Below are positions 46,441-58,108 of a DNA stretch of 64,000 nucleotides, piece after piece. The first letter of the stretch is position 1, and every line of letters starts with the position of its first letter. The position numbers and the translations under genes are program-made. Under the pieces are notes generated by a model, which saw only the letters and a list, made by a program, of their open reading frames with translations, searched no databases and was not told where the DNA came from. Source of the stretch: Hyaloscypha bicolor E (Eukaryota; Ascomycota; Leotiomycetes; Helotiales; Hyaloscyphaceae); assembly GCF_002865645.1 (NCBI RefSeq), contig NW_020194512.1, positions 1,647,119-1,711,118 of the forward strand. Direction: 5' to 3'.

Positions 46441-48028
46441 ATGGATTCAGAATCCGACAATGAATTGGGGCTTTGGAGCTTCCGACCCGTGCGCCAGTTT
46501 TTGCGTGCCTTCGATTCCGAGACCGACGCTCCTGAAGCTTCGTCCGCTCCTGATCCGCTCCTCTACAACCCGAAAAGCACTGTCCCAAAGAGTCTGGGTG
46601 ATTTCGACAGATTCTTCTCCTTCTGCGGAAAACCACTGGAGATAACCACGCCGAGAAGCCACCGCAGATCCAATGACTCCTCATCCGCCCGATCAACGGG
46701 GTCTACGCCACCTTCGTCCGCTCCTGATGACGATGCTCCAGTTACGGCTGAACAATTTGACAACCACAACAGCAAGTCGAAGGGGAAGGAGGTTCGGTGG
46801 AAGGACCAGTTAGGCAGAGAACTCACAGAAGTACGCAGGAGAAGCGCACATGGCGCAGTTGGAGACTTTGACGCCGCTGTCATTGCTCGATTGATCGAGG
46901 ACGATGGCTACGAATCTGACTCCGAACCATCTTCCAATACTCGGCGGCCCATACATTCACCAAATCGAGAGAGATCCGTACATTCTCCAACTCTCAGTCA
47001 TCGAAGTGATCCTACAGCGTTTCTCCCAGCGTCTGTGACACCACCCAAGAGATCCTTTATCGGCCGACCTCCTCCTCCTATCCCAACAATACGAGTTGAT
47101 CCATCAGTAATACAACCATTCTACACCCTGACTGTCAACGAACAGAAGGCCAAACTCGTCAAAAAATTGCTCAGAAGGTTCCCTGACGAGTCGGACATTT
47201 CAAACTCAATATCTCACGTGGGAAACAAAGACGATGACGGCATACATGTCTTCGTAGACTGTTCGAACATCATCATCGGTTTCTATAATCGATTGAAGTA
47301 CAACAGGAAGATCAGCCCAGTCGCATATGTGAGACAACCACCATTTTCCTACCATTCGTTGGCTCTTCTCCTCGAGAGAGGGCGCACCGTCGCTCGACGA
47401 GTCCTCGTAGGATCAAATCCGCGACCTTATGCTTCAGAACGAGACTTGCCCGACTACATGCAGGAAGCTCAGATGTGCGGTTACGAGGTGAACATGCTAG
47501 AACGGGTTCAAAAGCTGAAGCGGCCAACGCTACGAAAGAAAAAGAATGGCTCCGGCAATGGGTATGCTACAACTTCAGGGCAGTCATCTGGTTCCGAGAC
47601 AACCTTTTCGGGCATGCCTGTTGTTGCAGAGCAGGGTGTAGACGAAATTTTACAAATGAAACTCCTCGAAAGTGCGTATCCCAGTTCATTAACTATCGAA
47701 TTGTCGAACATCTGGTGCAAAATTGGGCACCTACGCTGACCGTTACTTTCTAGGCTTGGTTGATACACACAATCCGTCGACAGTTGTCCTTGCCAGTGGA
47801 GATGCTGCTGAAGCAGAATTTTCTGGGGGCTTTCTCAAATGCGTCGAACGTGCTCTTTCCAAGGGATGGCAAGTCGAAATTGTAGCCTGGAGCGATGGGC
47901 TTAGCCAAGAGTATAGATCCCAAAGATTCGTAAACAGATGGGAAGGTCGATTTAAAGTGATCGAGTTGGATGATTTCTGCGAAGAGATGTTGGCTGCGTA
48001 TATTTCCAAACATACCTTGGCGTTTTAG
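46441..48028 (+). CDS. NYN-domain (PIN-like) putative RNase
   Basis: Exons 46441-47671 and 47754-48028 (82-nt intron); 501 aa. The first 250 residues are disordered and rich in Ser, Pro and Asp (DAAVIARLIEDDGYESDSEPS). The NYN fold begins near 270: IHVFVDCSNIIIGFYNRL with the first catalytic Asp. LALLLERGRTVARRVLVGS and YMQEAQMCGYEVNMLER follow, then after a Ser/Gly-rich insert LASGDAAEAEFSGGFLKCV with the second Asp/Glu set, and GWQVEIVAWSDGLSQEYR. This pattern fits limkain-type NYN nucleases that act on RNA. The join LLES-LVDTHNPST restores the strand before the second acid cluster. The target is unknown. Divergent from DIM-2. Confidence 0.82.
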
Positions 48029-48385
48029 GGAGTTTACTTTGCTTTTTTCAAGCATATATAGAGTGCGGCGTTTCAGGGGCAGGAGAATCCCATCGATTTG
48101 GGCAAATGGTTGGGAGCGTAGGCTTGGGTCAGGCATTCTGGCGCATGGGTTTGGATGGCAGCATTGGTAATGAGTTTATGACTTACAATTAGCATAGCAT
48201 CGGGACATGACCCCCCAGCGAGTTGGTCTTTTGAGAGCGCGGCCGATACAGTACAGAATCAGGTTATTCAGTGCTAATTACGTCTTGGTGGGCTATTTCT
48301 TGGTGGCGGAACTTGTGAGGTAAATAAGGCAGGGGCTATCAAGTCAATTCCGGGTAATTTCGTCAACAACACCTTCTATCGCAAT
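48029..48385. other. Intergenic region between the NYN and GT25 genes
   Basis: Tail-to-head spacing of 357 bp; nothing recognisable. Confidence 0.5.
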
Positions 48386-49756
48386 ATGGCCTCCGCATCT
48401 ACTCATGGACGCCCCCTTCCGTTTGATACAATCCCCCCTATCCCAAGCCCCCCCCTCTCTAGGCCCTTGGCAATGATTCAACCACGCTCGTTTCCGTTCG
48501 GCCTCGGTTTTTTCACGAGTCTCCTCTTGCTGCTCTTTTTCTACGTTTCAAAGCTGTACTTCTTCAGGTGGGTGTTGGAGGAGAAACTCGATCCGAATTC
48601 CTAGCTATTTTGTGATTATATTTTGGGGCAATGTCCTAGTTTTCCCCGGACAATTTGTATCAAGCAATCGCTGACCGTTGGACTAACCAGGCAATACCCA
48701 TATCATATTATCGGGCCTCATGCTAGACAACCACTGGCGAACAATATTGAGAACAGCACCCTGGGCTTCGAGAAAGTCTTTGTAGTTGGCCTTCCGGAGC
48801 GGAGTGACAAGAGAGACGCACTAGCCCTGACAAGCAGCTTGACGGGGTTCAAGATTGACTGGATCGACGGAGTCAGAGGGGAGACTATTCCGGACAAGGC
48901 TTTGCCCTTCGGCGTTGACAGGCTGAAGCTGTGGGAAACCAATTTGGGAAGCTGGAGAGGGCATATGAACGCGGTGCGAACGTGAGTTCTCTTCAGTTTA
49001 ATATACGAAAGGAAGTATTAACCCATCTCTTTCAGAATCGTGGCGGAAGGAATATCCACCGCCTTGATCCTAGAGGACGACATGGACTGGGACGTACGCT
49101 TGAAGTCCCAACTCAAATTGATCGCTGTCGGTGCCCTCGATCTCCAATATCCGTCCACAAAGACGTCGCCGCTTCCAGAAAGCTCTCCATATGGCAATGA
49201 TTGGGATATATTATGGCTCGGCCACTGCGGCGAGGTCTTCCCTGAGCTGCTCGAGGAGAACGCAATAGAACCTCCCACGGATCCTGATCTCGTGTCTGTC
49301 TTTCGGAAGTATACCATCTATCCAGACTCGACGGTGCCACCTCCAGAACATACTCGTGGCTTTCAAAACTTCTCTGCACATCCATATACACGCTGGGTCC
49401 ATACGAGTGGAGGCCCAATCTGTAGTTTCGCCTATGCTTTGTCTCAGCAGGGGGCGAGGAAAGTTCTCTTCGATCTTAGCGTTGATCATTTGGCAGGGCC
49501 GTTTGACAATGCGCTAGCTGGGCTTTGCAGATGGGGAAGAGGGAAGGAGAGGCTAGGGATGAGATGCTTAAGCGTGACGCCGCCGTTGTTTGTGCATCAC
49601 AGAGCAAAAGGGGCGGTCAATGGTGATTCGGACATCCAATCGATCGGCGCTGGGGAGTTGAGGGAGGTCGGTACAACTGAGAATATTGTCTGGAGTGCGA
49701 GGCGTAACATTAGAAACAGTTTGGTCGGCGGTATAATGGAGAGCCAGTTTAGCTAG
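48386..49756 (+). CDS. GT25-family (LPS-type/procollagen galactosyltransferase-like) glycosyltransferase
   Basis: Probable Golgi type II glycosyltransferase. Exons 48386-48567, 48691-48981 and 49036-49756; 397 aa. The N-terminus is short and cytosolic, followed by a signal-anchor near residues 38-58 (FGLGFFTSLLLLLFFYVSKLYFF). The catalytic domain opens with FEKVFVVGLPERSDKRDAL, the GT25 pattern of a strand followed by an R-x-x-R loop. GSWRGHMNAVRTIVAEG, ALILEDDMDWD (metal-binding acidic motif) and WDILWLGHCGE follow. TRWVHTSGGPICSFAYALSQQGARKVL matches the C-terminal part of fungal GT25 proteins. The donor sugar and acceptor are unknown. Confidence 0.85.
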
Positions 49757-50164
49757 GGAGTGTTCGAGGGTATACTTGTGATCACGACCGGTAAATTGTC
49801 CGAGCATGGAGCTCAAGGGGAGACGTTCGGAAAATTGATGGGCTAATGAATGCATAACTACATAACGTGCTACGAAATCAAGATGCGTTGCCTGCAAAAC
49901 TCCTCTGCCCCAAGGAGCTGATTTCAGCGTTAGACTGTTGTGATGCTGCCCATACAATAGCCACACCACAGACCCAAGCAACTCGCGCGCCTGCCGTTAT
50001 GCTAATCTAGTTACACACTTCACCACTATCGACGTCGGTCTCCCACTGACTTGTCACACTGGCCGAAACAGGAAAGTTCAGCCTTGGTAAAACGCGTTGC
50101 AGCTTCCCCAAAACTAGTTGCGATAAGCAACAATCTCATCAATCCACACCTCAACCCCATCAAA
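49757..50164. other. Intergenic region upstream of the MarR-GNAT gene
   Basis: 408 bp. The MarR-GNAT frame is open upstream from about 50051 but has no ATG before 50165. Nothing else is seen. Confidence 0.45.
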
Positions 50165-51277
50165 ATGCATACCGCTAACGAAATGGTGTCCAATATCCGC
50201 GAAGCATCGCGCCTTCTCGTGCGAGAATTGGGTTTTATGTCCCCGACTCTAGCAGGAACAGAACTTCCTGCTTCTGCCGTTCATGCCATCATAGAAATCA
50301 GCCATTCCACGCCAACGACGGCTTCATCACTCAGCAAAACATTGAATCTTGATCGATCAAACATCAGCCGAGTACTGGCCAAGCTTGTGGAAGCAGGCGC
50401 CGTGATTGAGACACCAAATGCCTCGGATGGAAGACAAAAGATACTGTCAATTACGGACGAAGGCAAGGAAATTTCGGGCAGGATTGACAAGTTTGCCAAC
50501 GAGCAGGTGATGAAGGCTTTGAAGAACCTGCCAGCTGGCTCAGCACCGGAGCAGATCTTGGGTGGAATTCGGGCGTATGCTACGGCATTGAGAGCGCAAA
50601 GGCTTGGTGAGGAGGTGAAGCCTGTCGAGGGAATGGCCATTATCAGTGGATATCGGCCCGGATTGCTTGGTCGTTGCTTGGAGATGCACATGCAGTATTA
50701 TTCCCGCGCTGTTGGCTTTGGAGGCGCTTTTGAAGCTCAGCTTGCGACTGGATTGGGAGAGTTGCTGAACAGGCTGGATAGCCCGAGGAGTGAGGCATGG
50801 GTTGTGACAGATGGGACGAAGATCTGTGGGACAGTCTTCATCGATGGAGAAGGATTGGGTGAAGGCAAAGCTCACCTCAGGGCTTTCATCGTGGACGATA
50901 CCTTGAGAGGTCGGGGATTGGGTCGGAAGCTCATTGGAAAGGCCATCTCATTCGTAGATGATCATGCCTTTACTGAGACGCACCTGTACACTTTCAGGGG
51001 ACTTGATGGTAAGTCAACTTCTCTGAGCAAAACTCCCCACTTCGCACGTCCTGGGAGCTACCCATTCCCTAGACGTCTCTTGGGAGACTGCTCGCAATAC
51101 AGCGCCTCCCTACTCTACATAACCTCCTTTGACACAATACTAATGCGTGCACTCGGGGTCGTAGCGGCGAGGAGATTGTACGAGTCTTGTGGCTTTGCCT
51201 TGGCAGAAGAGGCTCTGAGCAATAAATGGGGGAAGGAAATGATGATCCAACATTTTGTTCGCACTCCTTCTAGATAA
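50165..51277 (+). CDS. MarR-type winged-helix and GNAT acetyltransferase fusion, bacterial-like
   Basis: Two-domain protein: an N-terminal MarR winged helix followed by a GNAT N-acetyltransferase, an architecture well known in bacteria. ATG at 50165; exons 50165-51008 and 51165-51277; 318 aa. The MarR part (about residues 1-140) includes VRELGFMSPTLAG, TTASSLSKTLNLDRSNISRV (recognition helix) and the wing IETPNASDGRQKILSITDEG. The GNAT part has EAWVVTDGTKICGTVFID, LRAFIVDDTLRGRGLGRKL with the R-G-R-G-L-G acetyl-CoA loop, and LYTFRGLDAARRLYESCGF restored across the intron. The 156-nt intron is a multiple of three and stop-free, so retention would insert 52 residues. Horizontal transfer from bacteria is inferred from architecture, not tested. 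Flanking genes are ordinary fungal ones. Confidence 0.85.
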   Translation: MHTANEMVSNIREASRLLVRELGFMSPTLAGTELPASAVHAIIEISHSTPTTASSLSKTLNLDRSNISRVLAKLVEAGAVIETPNASDGRQKILSITDEGKEISGRIDKFANEQVMKALKNLPAGSAPEQILGGIRAYATALRAQRLGEEVKPVEGMAIISGYRPGLLGRCLEMHMQYYSRAVGFGGAFEAQLATGLGELLNRLDSPRSEAWVVTDGTKICGTVFIDGEGLGEGKAHLRAFIVDDTLRGRGLGRKLIGKAISFVDDHAFTETHLYTFRGLDGKSTSLSKTPHFARPGSYPFPRRLLGDCSQYSASLLYITSFDTILMRALGVVAARRLYESCGFALAEEALSNKWGKEMMIQHFVRTPSR

Positions 51278-52188
51278 TCCGACTCCGGTACAGTAGTCGA
51301 ACATTACCTTAATCCCCCATTGGGTTTGGTGTTTCTCGATGTGCGCCAGTTCGGGACGGCCCGGCGAAAGCCCCCAATGAAAATTTGCTTTGAACTCGTC
51401 CCTCTACTAAATTAGATCGGGGATAGTGCAAGGAACAGCCACCAGAGCTGCAAGGAAGAGGCTATTGTGGTTGCATCAGCCGGCGAATCGTTCGATTGCT
51501 ATCGTGAGGGGGGTCTCCCTAGAAACTGATCAGGAGAAAGCAACCTCGCGCAGACTGAAAAGGCGACGTTAAACTTCCGTCCCTACTCCAATTCAAACGT
51601 TTGTCTGAAGTCGGAGAGCGTAGGACCTTCATATATTAGAATGTCTGCGAGATATTCGAATAGTGTGCGGTTTGAATATTGATGTGCAATTAATTGAGGG
51701 AATATTCTGCCGCGAAGGGCGGCTGGTGAGAGTGAGAAAGGGAGGGGGGGAAGAGATGACAAAGACCAACAAAGCTAAAACATGAAACCATAGATCGGAG
51801 GCCTGTGTCGTTGGGTTCCTAGCGCTTTAAGCGCTGCTCCTTGCTTCGGGAAAGAGGCCTGGGAACAACGCTGCAGCTTTCCAAAAGTTTAAGGACAGCT
51901 CTTGCACGATGGCTGGCCACACTCCCGTACTTTTCTCGCAGAAGCTCCTCCGATCCTGGTCAGAGAAGGGCACGGGCACTATTTTAGCGTTTAGCTTCGC
52001 TTTCGGGGGGAGGGGGGGGGGGCAAGCAGGCAAGCAAGCAAGGCAACATGCACCGCACTTCTCGATGCGCTACGAAACTCACTCACATTTCGCCCACTAA
52101 TAAATCCAGCCCCAAATGATAGCCGACCCAACCTTCGCTTTCTAGAATGGCCTCCGCCTCTGGCTACTCGCTGCGCCCCATGAAGATG

Positions 52189-52206
52189 CACGTGCACGTG
52201 CACGTG
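52189..52206 (+). promoter_or_regulatory. Three abutting CACGTG E-boxes
   Basis: cacgtg is repeated three times with no spacer, 1.1 kb upstream of the RasGAP ATG. This is the binding core of bHLH factors (for example Cbf1/SREBP-like). Function is not shown; it could be a short microsatellite. Confidence 0.5.
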
Positions 52207-52407
52207 CTCAGGAACAAACAATGAAATCAGGAACAAAACGAAAGGACCGTGCGCGGCCTCCACCCACACCGGTGCAGGGCACCACGCACCGCGAACCGCG
52301 TACCACACCTCGCTGCATCGAGGCAAGGGCCGTCCAATAGTGTTCGACAGACGGCATGGTGGGCTGTTAGAGGCGAAGTCAATCCCACAAGTCCAGTAGT
52401 AGTAGCG

Positions 52408-52486
52408 CAGAAGAGAGCAGCGCAGCGTAGAGCAGCGTAGAGCAGCGTAGAGGAGAGCAGAGCAGAGCAGGGCAGGGCAGAGCGGA
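52408..52486 (+). repeat. Compound AGCAG/CGTAG pentamer-like repeat
   Basis: Runs of gcagcgtaga are followed by gcagagcagagcagggcagg, imperfect and low in complexity. Confidence 0.8.
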
Positions 52487-52925
52487 AACGGCAACCAAAC
52501 AAAGAGTGAAGTGAAGGTTAAAGTGCGAAGGGCTGATGCCTGCATGCCTGCCCCTCCCCAGAACGGTAATAGCCGCGCAGAGGTACAGAGGTAAACTAAG
52601 GTAGAGAGAGATACAGATACTGTACAGATACAGAAACAGATTCAGACTCAGATTCAGATAGCGATTCCAGTCCTCAATCCCCTCCGCTCCTTGTCCACGA
52701 CCAAGTTGCACTCGCACGAGCAGGGTTACACTTCGCTCCAAATGATTGGCCCTGCGTGAGTGTTTCAAGACAAGATACCACCCCACCCCCCCTTCCCTTT
52801 TCCAACCCTCGCAATCGCTCCCGCCCCAACATACTGTAACATCGCATTCTCGTCGTTCCCTCCTCCATCTGCGCCTGGTTCCCCCGCCCCAGCCAGCTTC
52901 CTCGACCTATTCTCGCGTGCCGCCT

Positions 52926-52976
52926 GCACCTCTGCACCTACACCTACACCTGCACCTGCACCGGCACCTGCGCCTG
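52926..52976 (+). repeat. CACCTG/CACCTA hexamer repeat
   Basis: About eight imperfect units of cacctg, cacctc and cacctac in the probable RasGAP leader. Confidence 0.75.
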
Positions 52977-53346
52977 CCGCCGAGGGGCCTGAAAGTTGTT
53001 GACCCGTGAAGGGGCCAACTCGCACCTTGCGACCAAGGCAGTCAGTCATCGACTTCCGCCCCAACATCCGGAAGAAACTCCATCCACCAGCAAGCTCTGA
53101 ATCTCGACAACGCCCAGCTGAGGAGCGACAGCTTCCCAGCCTCGTCTTTGACCGCATCGATTCGATCGCTGGCCGATAAACGCTCCTTCACCTCCGGCAC
53201 CCCTCCCTCCACACCATCAGCCACGGTAATCCAGTATCCCACCAACAACGCCGTTGATCTCATCTCAATAATCCGTGACAGGCGCGACCGAGCACCGCGA
53301 AACAACCTACATTCCCCAACATTCATTGCGCAAGCCGATTGCGGCA

Positions 53347-55908
53347 ATGAGCGTCATGCTTCAGACCCCTTCGCGGGCTTCAACAGCCTCCTCCTCCTCC
53401 TTCCAGCCAGTCTCCCGCCAGAACACAATGTCGTCGCACGATGGGGGAAGGTCTGTCCGACAGTCGAAGCGTTATTCGATGACCACTCTGTATCTGTCTA
53501 TGTCGGCAAATGAGAAAGACTTGGAAATTGAAGATGATTTGGCAAAGGGTATGGATTATTCCCATCGGAGGAGTTCGAGTACACCTGCTAACATGCCTCC
53601 AAGCCCAGAAAATACTTCGGGACCTGAAGTCCAAGATCTCCTCACAATCGAAGAAGAATTTCGTTCTGGAGAAGGATGTTAGATATCTAGACTCTCGTAT
53701 TGCGTTGTTGATTCAGAATCGGATGGCCCTGGAAGAGGTCTGTAGCGAATTCCCAATTCCCAGTCCTCTGTACACGGCGCTGACAGTAAACAGCAAAATG
53801 AAGTGGCAAGCCACCTCGAAGATGCTGCAGATCTGCAAGAGGGGTTCTTTCCAAATGACGAAAAGACTCAGAAATACGGCAACCTACTCTTCCTCTTACA
53901 ATCCGAGCCCCGACACATCGCACACCTTTGCCGTCTAGTCACGATGGCTGAGATCGACTCCCTCCTCCAAACTGTCATGTTTACAATCTACGGGAACCAA
54001 TACGAAAGCCGTGAAGAACATTTACTTCTGACCATGTTTCAGGTACAACCAAGCACCCTTTCAAGCCCGGTGGGCAATGCTTACTTCGTTTTAACTAGTC
54101 CGTCTTGACATATCAATTCGACAACACCCCCGAATACTCTTCACTCCTCCGAGCAAATACCCCTGTTTCACGAATGATGACAACCTACACCCGGCGAGGC
54201 CCTGGGCAGAGCTACCTCAAGACAGTGTTAGCTGATCGCATAAACGGATTGATTGAATTAAAGGATCTGGATCTCGAAATCAACCCACTGAAGGTCTATG
54301 AGAGAATGATTGAGCAGATTGAGGAAGACACCGGGAACCTGCCAGCCTCTCTACCAAAGGGAGTTACTGCCGAGCAAGCCGCAGAGAATGCGCAAGTGCA
54401 GGCCATTATTGAGCCAAGACTTACCATGCTTATGGAAATTGCCAATGGATTCCTCACCACGATCATTGACGGGCTGGAGGAAACACCTTACGGAATTCGG
54501 TGGATTTGCAAACAAATCAGAAGTTTGACGAAGCGGAAATACCCAGATGCAAACGATCAAGTTATTTGTACCTTGATTGGGGGCTTCTTCTTCCTCCGGT
54601 TCATCAATCCCGCCATTGTCACCCCAAAATCATACATGCTCATCGACGGAACACCGGCAGAAAGACCACGGAGGACGCTGACCTTGATTGCGAAGATGCT
54701 TCAAAATCTTGCAAACAAGCCGTCATATGCCAAAGAGCCCTACATGGCCAAACTACAGCCGTTCATTCAACACAACAAGGAGCGGGTTAACAAATTCATG
54801 CTGGACCTGTGTGAAGTGCAAGATTTCTATGAGAGCCTTGAGATGGACAACTACGTCGCCCTTTCAAAGAAGGATTTGGAGCTCTCCATCACCCTGAACG
54901 AGGTTTACGCAACGCATGCTTTACTGGAAAAACACAGTGCCGAGTTGAACAGGGACGAAAATTCTCATCTGGCAGTCATTCTGAACGATCTGGGCCCCGC
55001 CCCGGCACAGTTACCACGAAAGGAGAACAGAGCAATCAATTTGCCTCTGTTCAGCAAGTGGGAGACAGCAATCGATGATCTGACGGCAGCGCTCGACATA
55101 ACGCAAGAAGAGGTTTATTTCATGGAAGCTAAATCTACATTTGTGCAGATTATGCGTTCTATACCAACAAATAGTGCAGTTGCCCGAAGACCTCTTCGGC
55201 TTGAGCGAGTTGCGGACGCCGCGGCAACATCTCGCAATGATGCTGTTATGGTGAGGAAGGGTATCCGAGCGATGGAACTTCTTAGCCAGTTACAAGAACT
55301 TCAAGTGATTGACAAGTCTGACCAGTTCAGTCTCCTCCGAGACGAGGTTGAGCAAGAACTACAGCATCTCGGGTCCCTCAAAGATGGGGTGATCGTGGAG
55401 ACACAAAAGCTGGAAGAAGTTTTCAAGACGATCAGAGATCACAACACCTATCTGGTAGGTCAATTGGAGACCTATAAGAGCTACCTTCACAACGTTCGAA
55501 GCCAAAGCGAAGGCACCCGGAGAAAACAGCAGAAACATCAAGTTCTGGGCCCATACAAGTTCACACACCAAGCTTTAGAGAAGGAGGGCGTCATCCAGAA
55601 GAGCAATGTGCCGGACAATAGACGAGCGAATATCTATTTCAATTTCACAAGTCCTTTGCCGGGGACATTTGTTATTTCACTGCATTACAAAGGTATGATC
55701 TTCTGCTTATGTTACGTACGGCAGGACAAAAATTTGACAATTCGTAGGACGAAATCGTGGACTTCTAGAGCTTGACCTGAAGCTCGATGATCTGCTTGAG
55801 ATGCAAAAGGATAACCAAGAAGATCTTGATCTTGAATACGTTCAGTTCAATGTCCCGAAAGTTTTAGCTCTCTTGAACAAACGCTTCGCACGGAAGAAAG
55901 GATGGTGA
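53347..55908 (+). CDS. gap1: Ras GTPase-activating protein of the gap1/sar1 (IQGAP-related) type
   Basis: Stimulates GTP hydrolysis by Ras and so lowers Ras signalling. Exons: 53347-53548, 53604-53737, 53794-54042, 54099-55692 and 55748-55908 (introns 55-56 nt); 779 aa. [17 protein letters not shown] is the first in-frame ATG and the family's usual start. A coiled region ([19 protein letters not shown]) precedes the GAP domain. Within it, [14 protein letters not shown] (Arg near 212) aligns with the arginine-finger loop and [17 protein letters not shown] (about 363) holds the FLR signature, so it should be catalytically active, unlike true IQGAPs. The RasGAP C-terminal domain ends [12 protein letters not shown] and [18 protein letters not shown]. 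There are no IQ motifs or calponin domain. Confidence 0.94.
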
Positions 55909-56911
55909 TATCCTGTTCGAAATGTGTGCCAGTCGGCATCAAACCGGTCCGACGTGTGAGGCGGCCGTTGCCGGCTTTAGGGGTCTTGAGATGACCGATG
56001 AAATACTTTTCTGGCGGGTTGGCAATGCCGTGTTGCTTCAATATTACATTTGGTGGTCGGTCGCTCGAATTGGCGTAAGTGGAGTTGTCGAATGGTTCGA
56101 TCTATACCTTTCTCCCTACTTTTTGCATTGGTTCAAATATCCTTGTCTTAATCGATGGCGACTGTGCTTGGAAGTCTGTTACGTCGTCTTTGGACTGAGT
56201 GAAAACTATGTCTTGCTGGTCCGGGGCATGATTGTGGAACAATCTAAGACAGTACAGGATGAAATGGTTGGCTAATTGGAGGCCAAAGAGGCGGAGGCGT
56301 ACGAGTTATGGGTTGGTGGACTTTATACACGGCTTTGCGAATGGTTGGGGGCGGAGGTCGGGGTTTATGCTTTCATACGGCATGGGGAACGGTTATGTGA
56401 AGTCTTGGGAGGATTTACGTGTAATATCATGAACGAGTAACCATATTGGTCTCGCGATGGGGAACTAGCCTTGAATCCGATGATTGGCCTCGCCATGTCT
56501 GCGGATGCCCGTTGCTGTCTTGATGGCGGTTTCCTCGCAACTTTTCAGCTGCAGACATTGTTTGAGCCTCTGTTTTGCAGAGGATCTATTTTGATTATTG
56601 GGCGGCACACTCTTCTGTAGTTCTGAAGAGGTTGGATTGGATCGTAAAATGTTGCTGAAATCCTTATGGGGGCTAAAGGCTAGCTTCCCCATGGGGATGG
56701 CATTGATTTTATCTGGACATTACGTCTTTCTCTAGCACACTCCGATGGAGGCATTCTCATGTGCAAGGAGGGGTAGGTTGGGTATCTCACATCGCCCAAA
56801 CCATCGAAATTGAAGAGCCAAACAACTCTTTCCATCTATATCTTCCTGGTTGCCTCTCCGAAAATCGTACTACTATTTCAATCTGCATTGCCTTCCATCT
56901 CGCGTTCGAGC
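55909..56911. other. RasGAP 3' flank, no gene recognised
   Basis: Frames up to 117 codons occur (for example 55922-56275) but show no family motif and begin 14 bases after the RasGAP stop. Most likely 3' UTR and intergenic DNA. Confidence 0.45.
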
Positions 56912-57427
56912 ATGGACTCTGCCATTGTTCAGATCAAAAAGCCCGTCGACTCGAACGCTGATGTCCTGCTGCCTGTCTTTCGATCATCAGCCACAATCAG
57001 TGGGCTGGCGAGACTTTCAACCGGTTTGACCTGGGCTCTTCTCTCTAGCAACTCTCCCTAATCAATACGGCATACCACTAAAGTCGAGCACTCCAGTGCC
57101 AAACGCCAAACGCACTGGCAAGAATGAGTCTATAGTCGATTCGAGCAAGGACTATGATTCAACGAAGCCTGGATCGCCGCGTGGACTGGGCTTGAGATCT
57201 TCCTTAGCCCATTTGTTCTGTCTCTTCTCTATTTGAGGGAGAATAAGGCTTTGGGTGTGGCCATGACTTTGGGTAACTTTGTCCGTGCTGGGGAGGCAAT
57301 CGCGACTTTGAAGGGCGAAACGGAAGGGCCCAATAGGAAACACCTCCCCCAACCATTCTCCTGGCCCGGATTGGACCTCTTGGCATCTTCCCTTCTTCTC
57401 GAGGCTAAGTTGAGAGACTCAGAGTAA
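56912..57427 (+). pseudogene. Decayed small membrane-protein gene, DUF4267-like
   Basis: Fragments resemble the four-helix DUF4267 membrane family. The frame from ATG 56912 reads to SSATISGLARLSTGLTWALL and stops at 57059-57061. A YGIPLKS match follows in another frame, as if one C had been gained in ctccctaat. The original frame then resumes with SPFVLSLLYLRENKALGVAM, TLGNFVRAGEAIATLKG and a stop at 57425-57427. Two TGA codons lie between. No intron I tried restores one frame. It touches the edge of the AT island. Family assignment is tentative. Confidence 0.35.
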
Positions 57428-58010
57428 ATAAGAGATACTAAAAACATGAGTTATGAACGTTTTATAATTACTTATCAAATGTATTTAACTTTAAATATAT
57501 AGAATAGAGTACGGAGTTATATTGCTAGGGCTAACGAGTGAGGTATTGCTTTCATAACTAAACCCGAATATAATAGTAGTACTATTCTTTTATTAATAAG
57601 CCCGCTCTAAGTAACTCAATATTATTAGGTTTTCTGCTTCTTTTCGAGACTAATTTTGCTTCAATTATAATAAAAGCAATAAAATTATAATATCTAATTA
57701 AATAAAAGGAAATATTTGAATTATTTCTAAATAATTAATTTAATTATTAAATTGTCTCTAATACTAATTAATAAGTAATATAATAAAAAAGTATATTTTA
57801 GTACTTTAATAGCCCTTTTATAATTCTGATTATTTATTATAAATATAATATTTAGGGCTTAAAAAGTAAAATAAAAGATTCTTTATAAAAATAATTTAAA
57901 GCTAAAAAAAAGAAAACTAGAATATAGGAAGCTATAAGGAAATATATATATCTTATAATATACTAGTTTATAAGGAATTTAGCTTTCTAAATATTTCAAA
58001 TATATTTCTT

Positions 58011-58108
58011 TAATAAAATATAAGTAATAAAATATAAGTAATAAAATATAAGTAATAAAATATAAGTAATAAAATATAAGTAATAAAATATAAATAATAA
58101 AATATAAG
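58011..58108 (+). repeat. 14-bp tandem repeat TAATAAAATATAAG, seven copies
   Basis: Seven head-to-tail units, the sixth with a final A instead of G; degraded units (taattatattaag) follow. Confidence 0.93.

Larger units (their letters stand above)
51278..53346. other. Long leader and intergenic region upstream of the RasGAP gene
   Basis: About 2 kb without a convincing gene. It contains a G-rich run (52006-52021), three abutting CACGTG hexamers, an AGCAG/CGTAG array, an ACAGATT-type repeat (52607-52662) and a CACCTG-rich repeat (52926-52976). CT-rich DNA from 52770 onward suggests the RasGAP 5' leader. Frames opened by these repeats are compositional. Confidence 0.45.

Noticed and set aside
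51009..51164. Reading MarR-GNAT as a single exon
   Set aside because: The frame is open, but splicing gives LDAARRLYESCGF, the conserved GNAT form, with a consensus GTAAGT donor.
55922..56275. 117-codon frame after RasGAP
   Set aside because: It begins in the immediate 3' flank, has no motif, and starts 14 bases after the stop.
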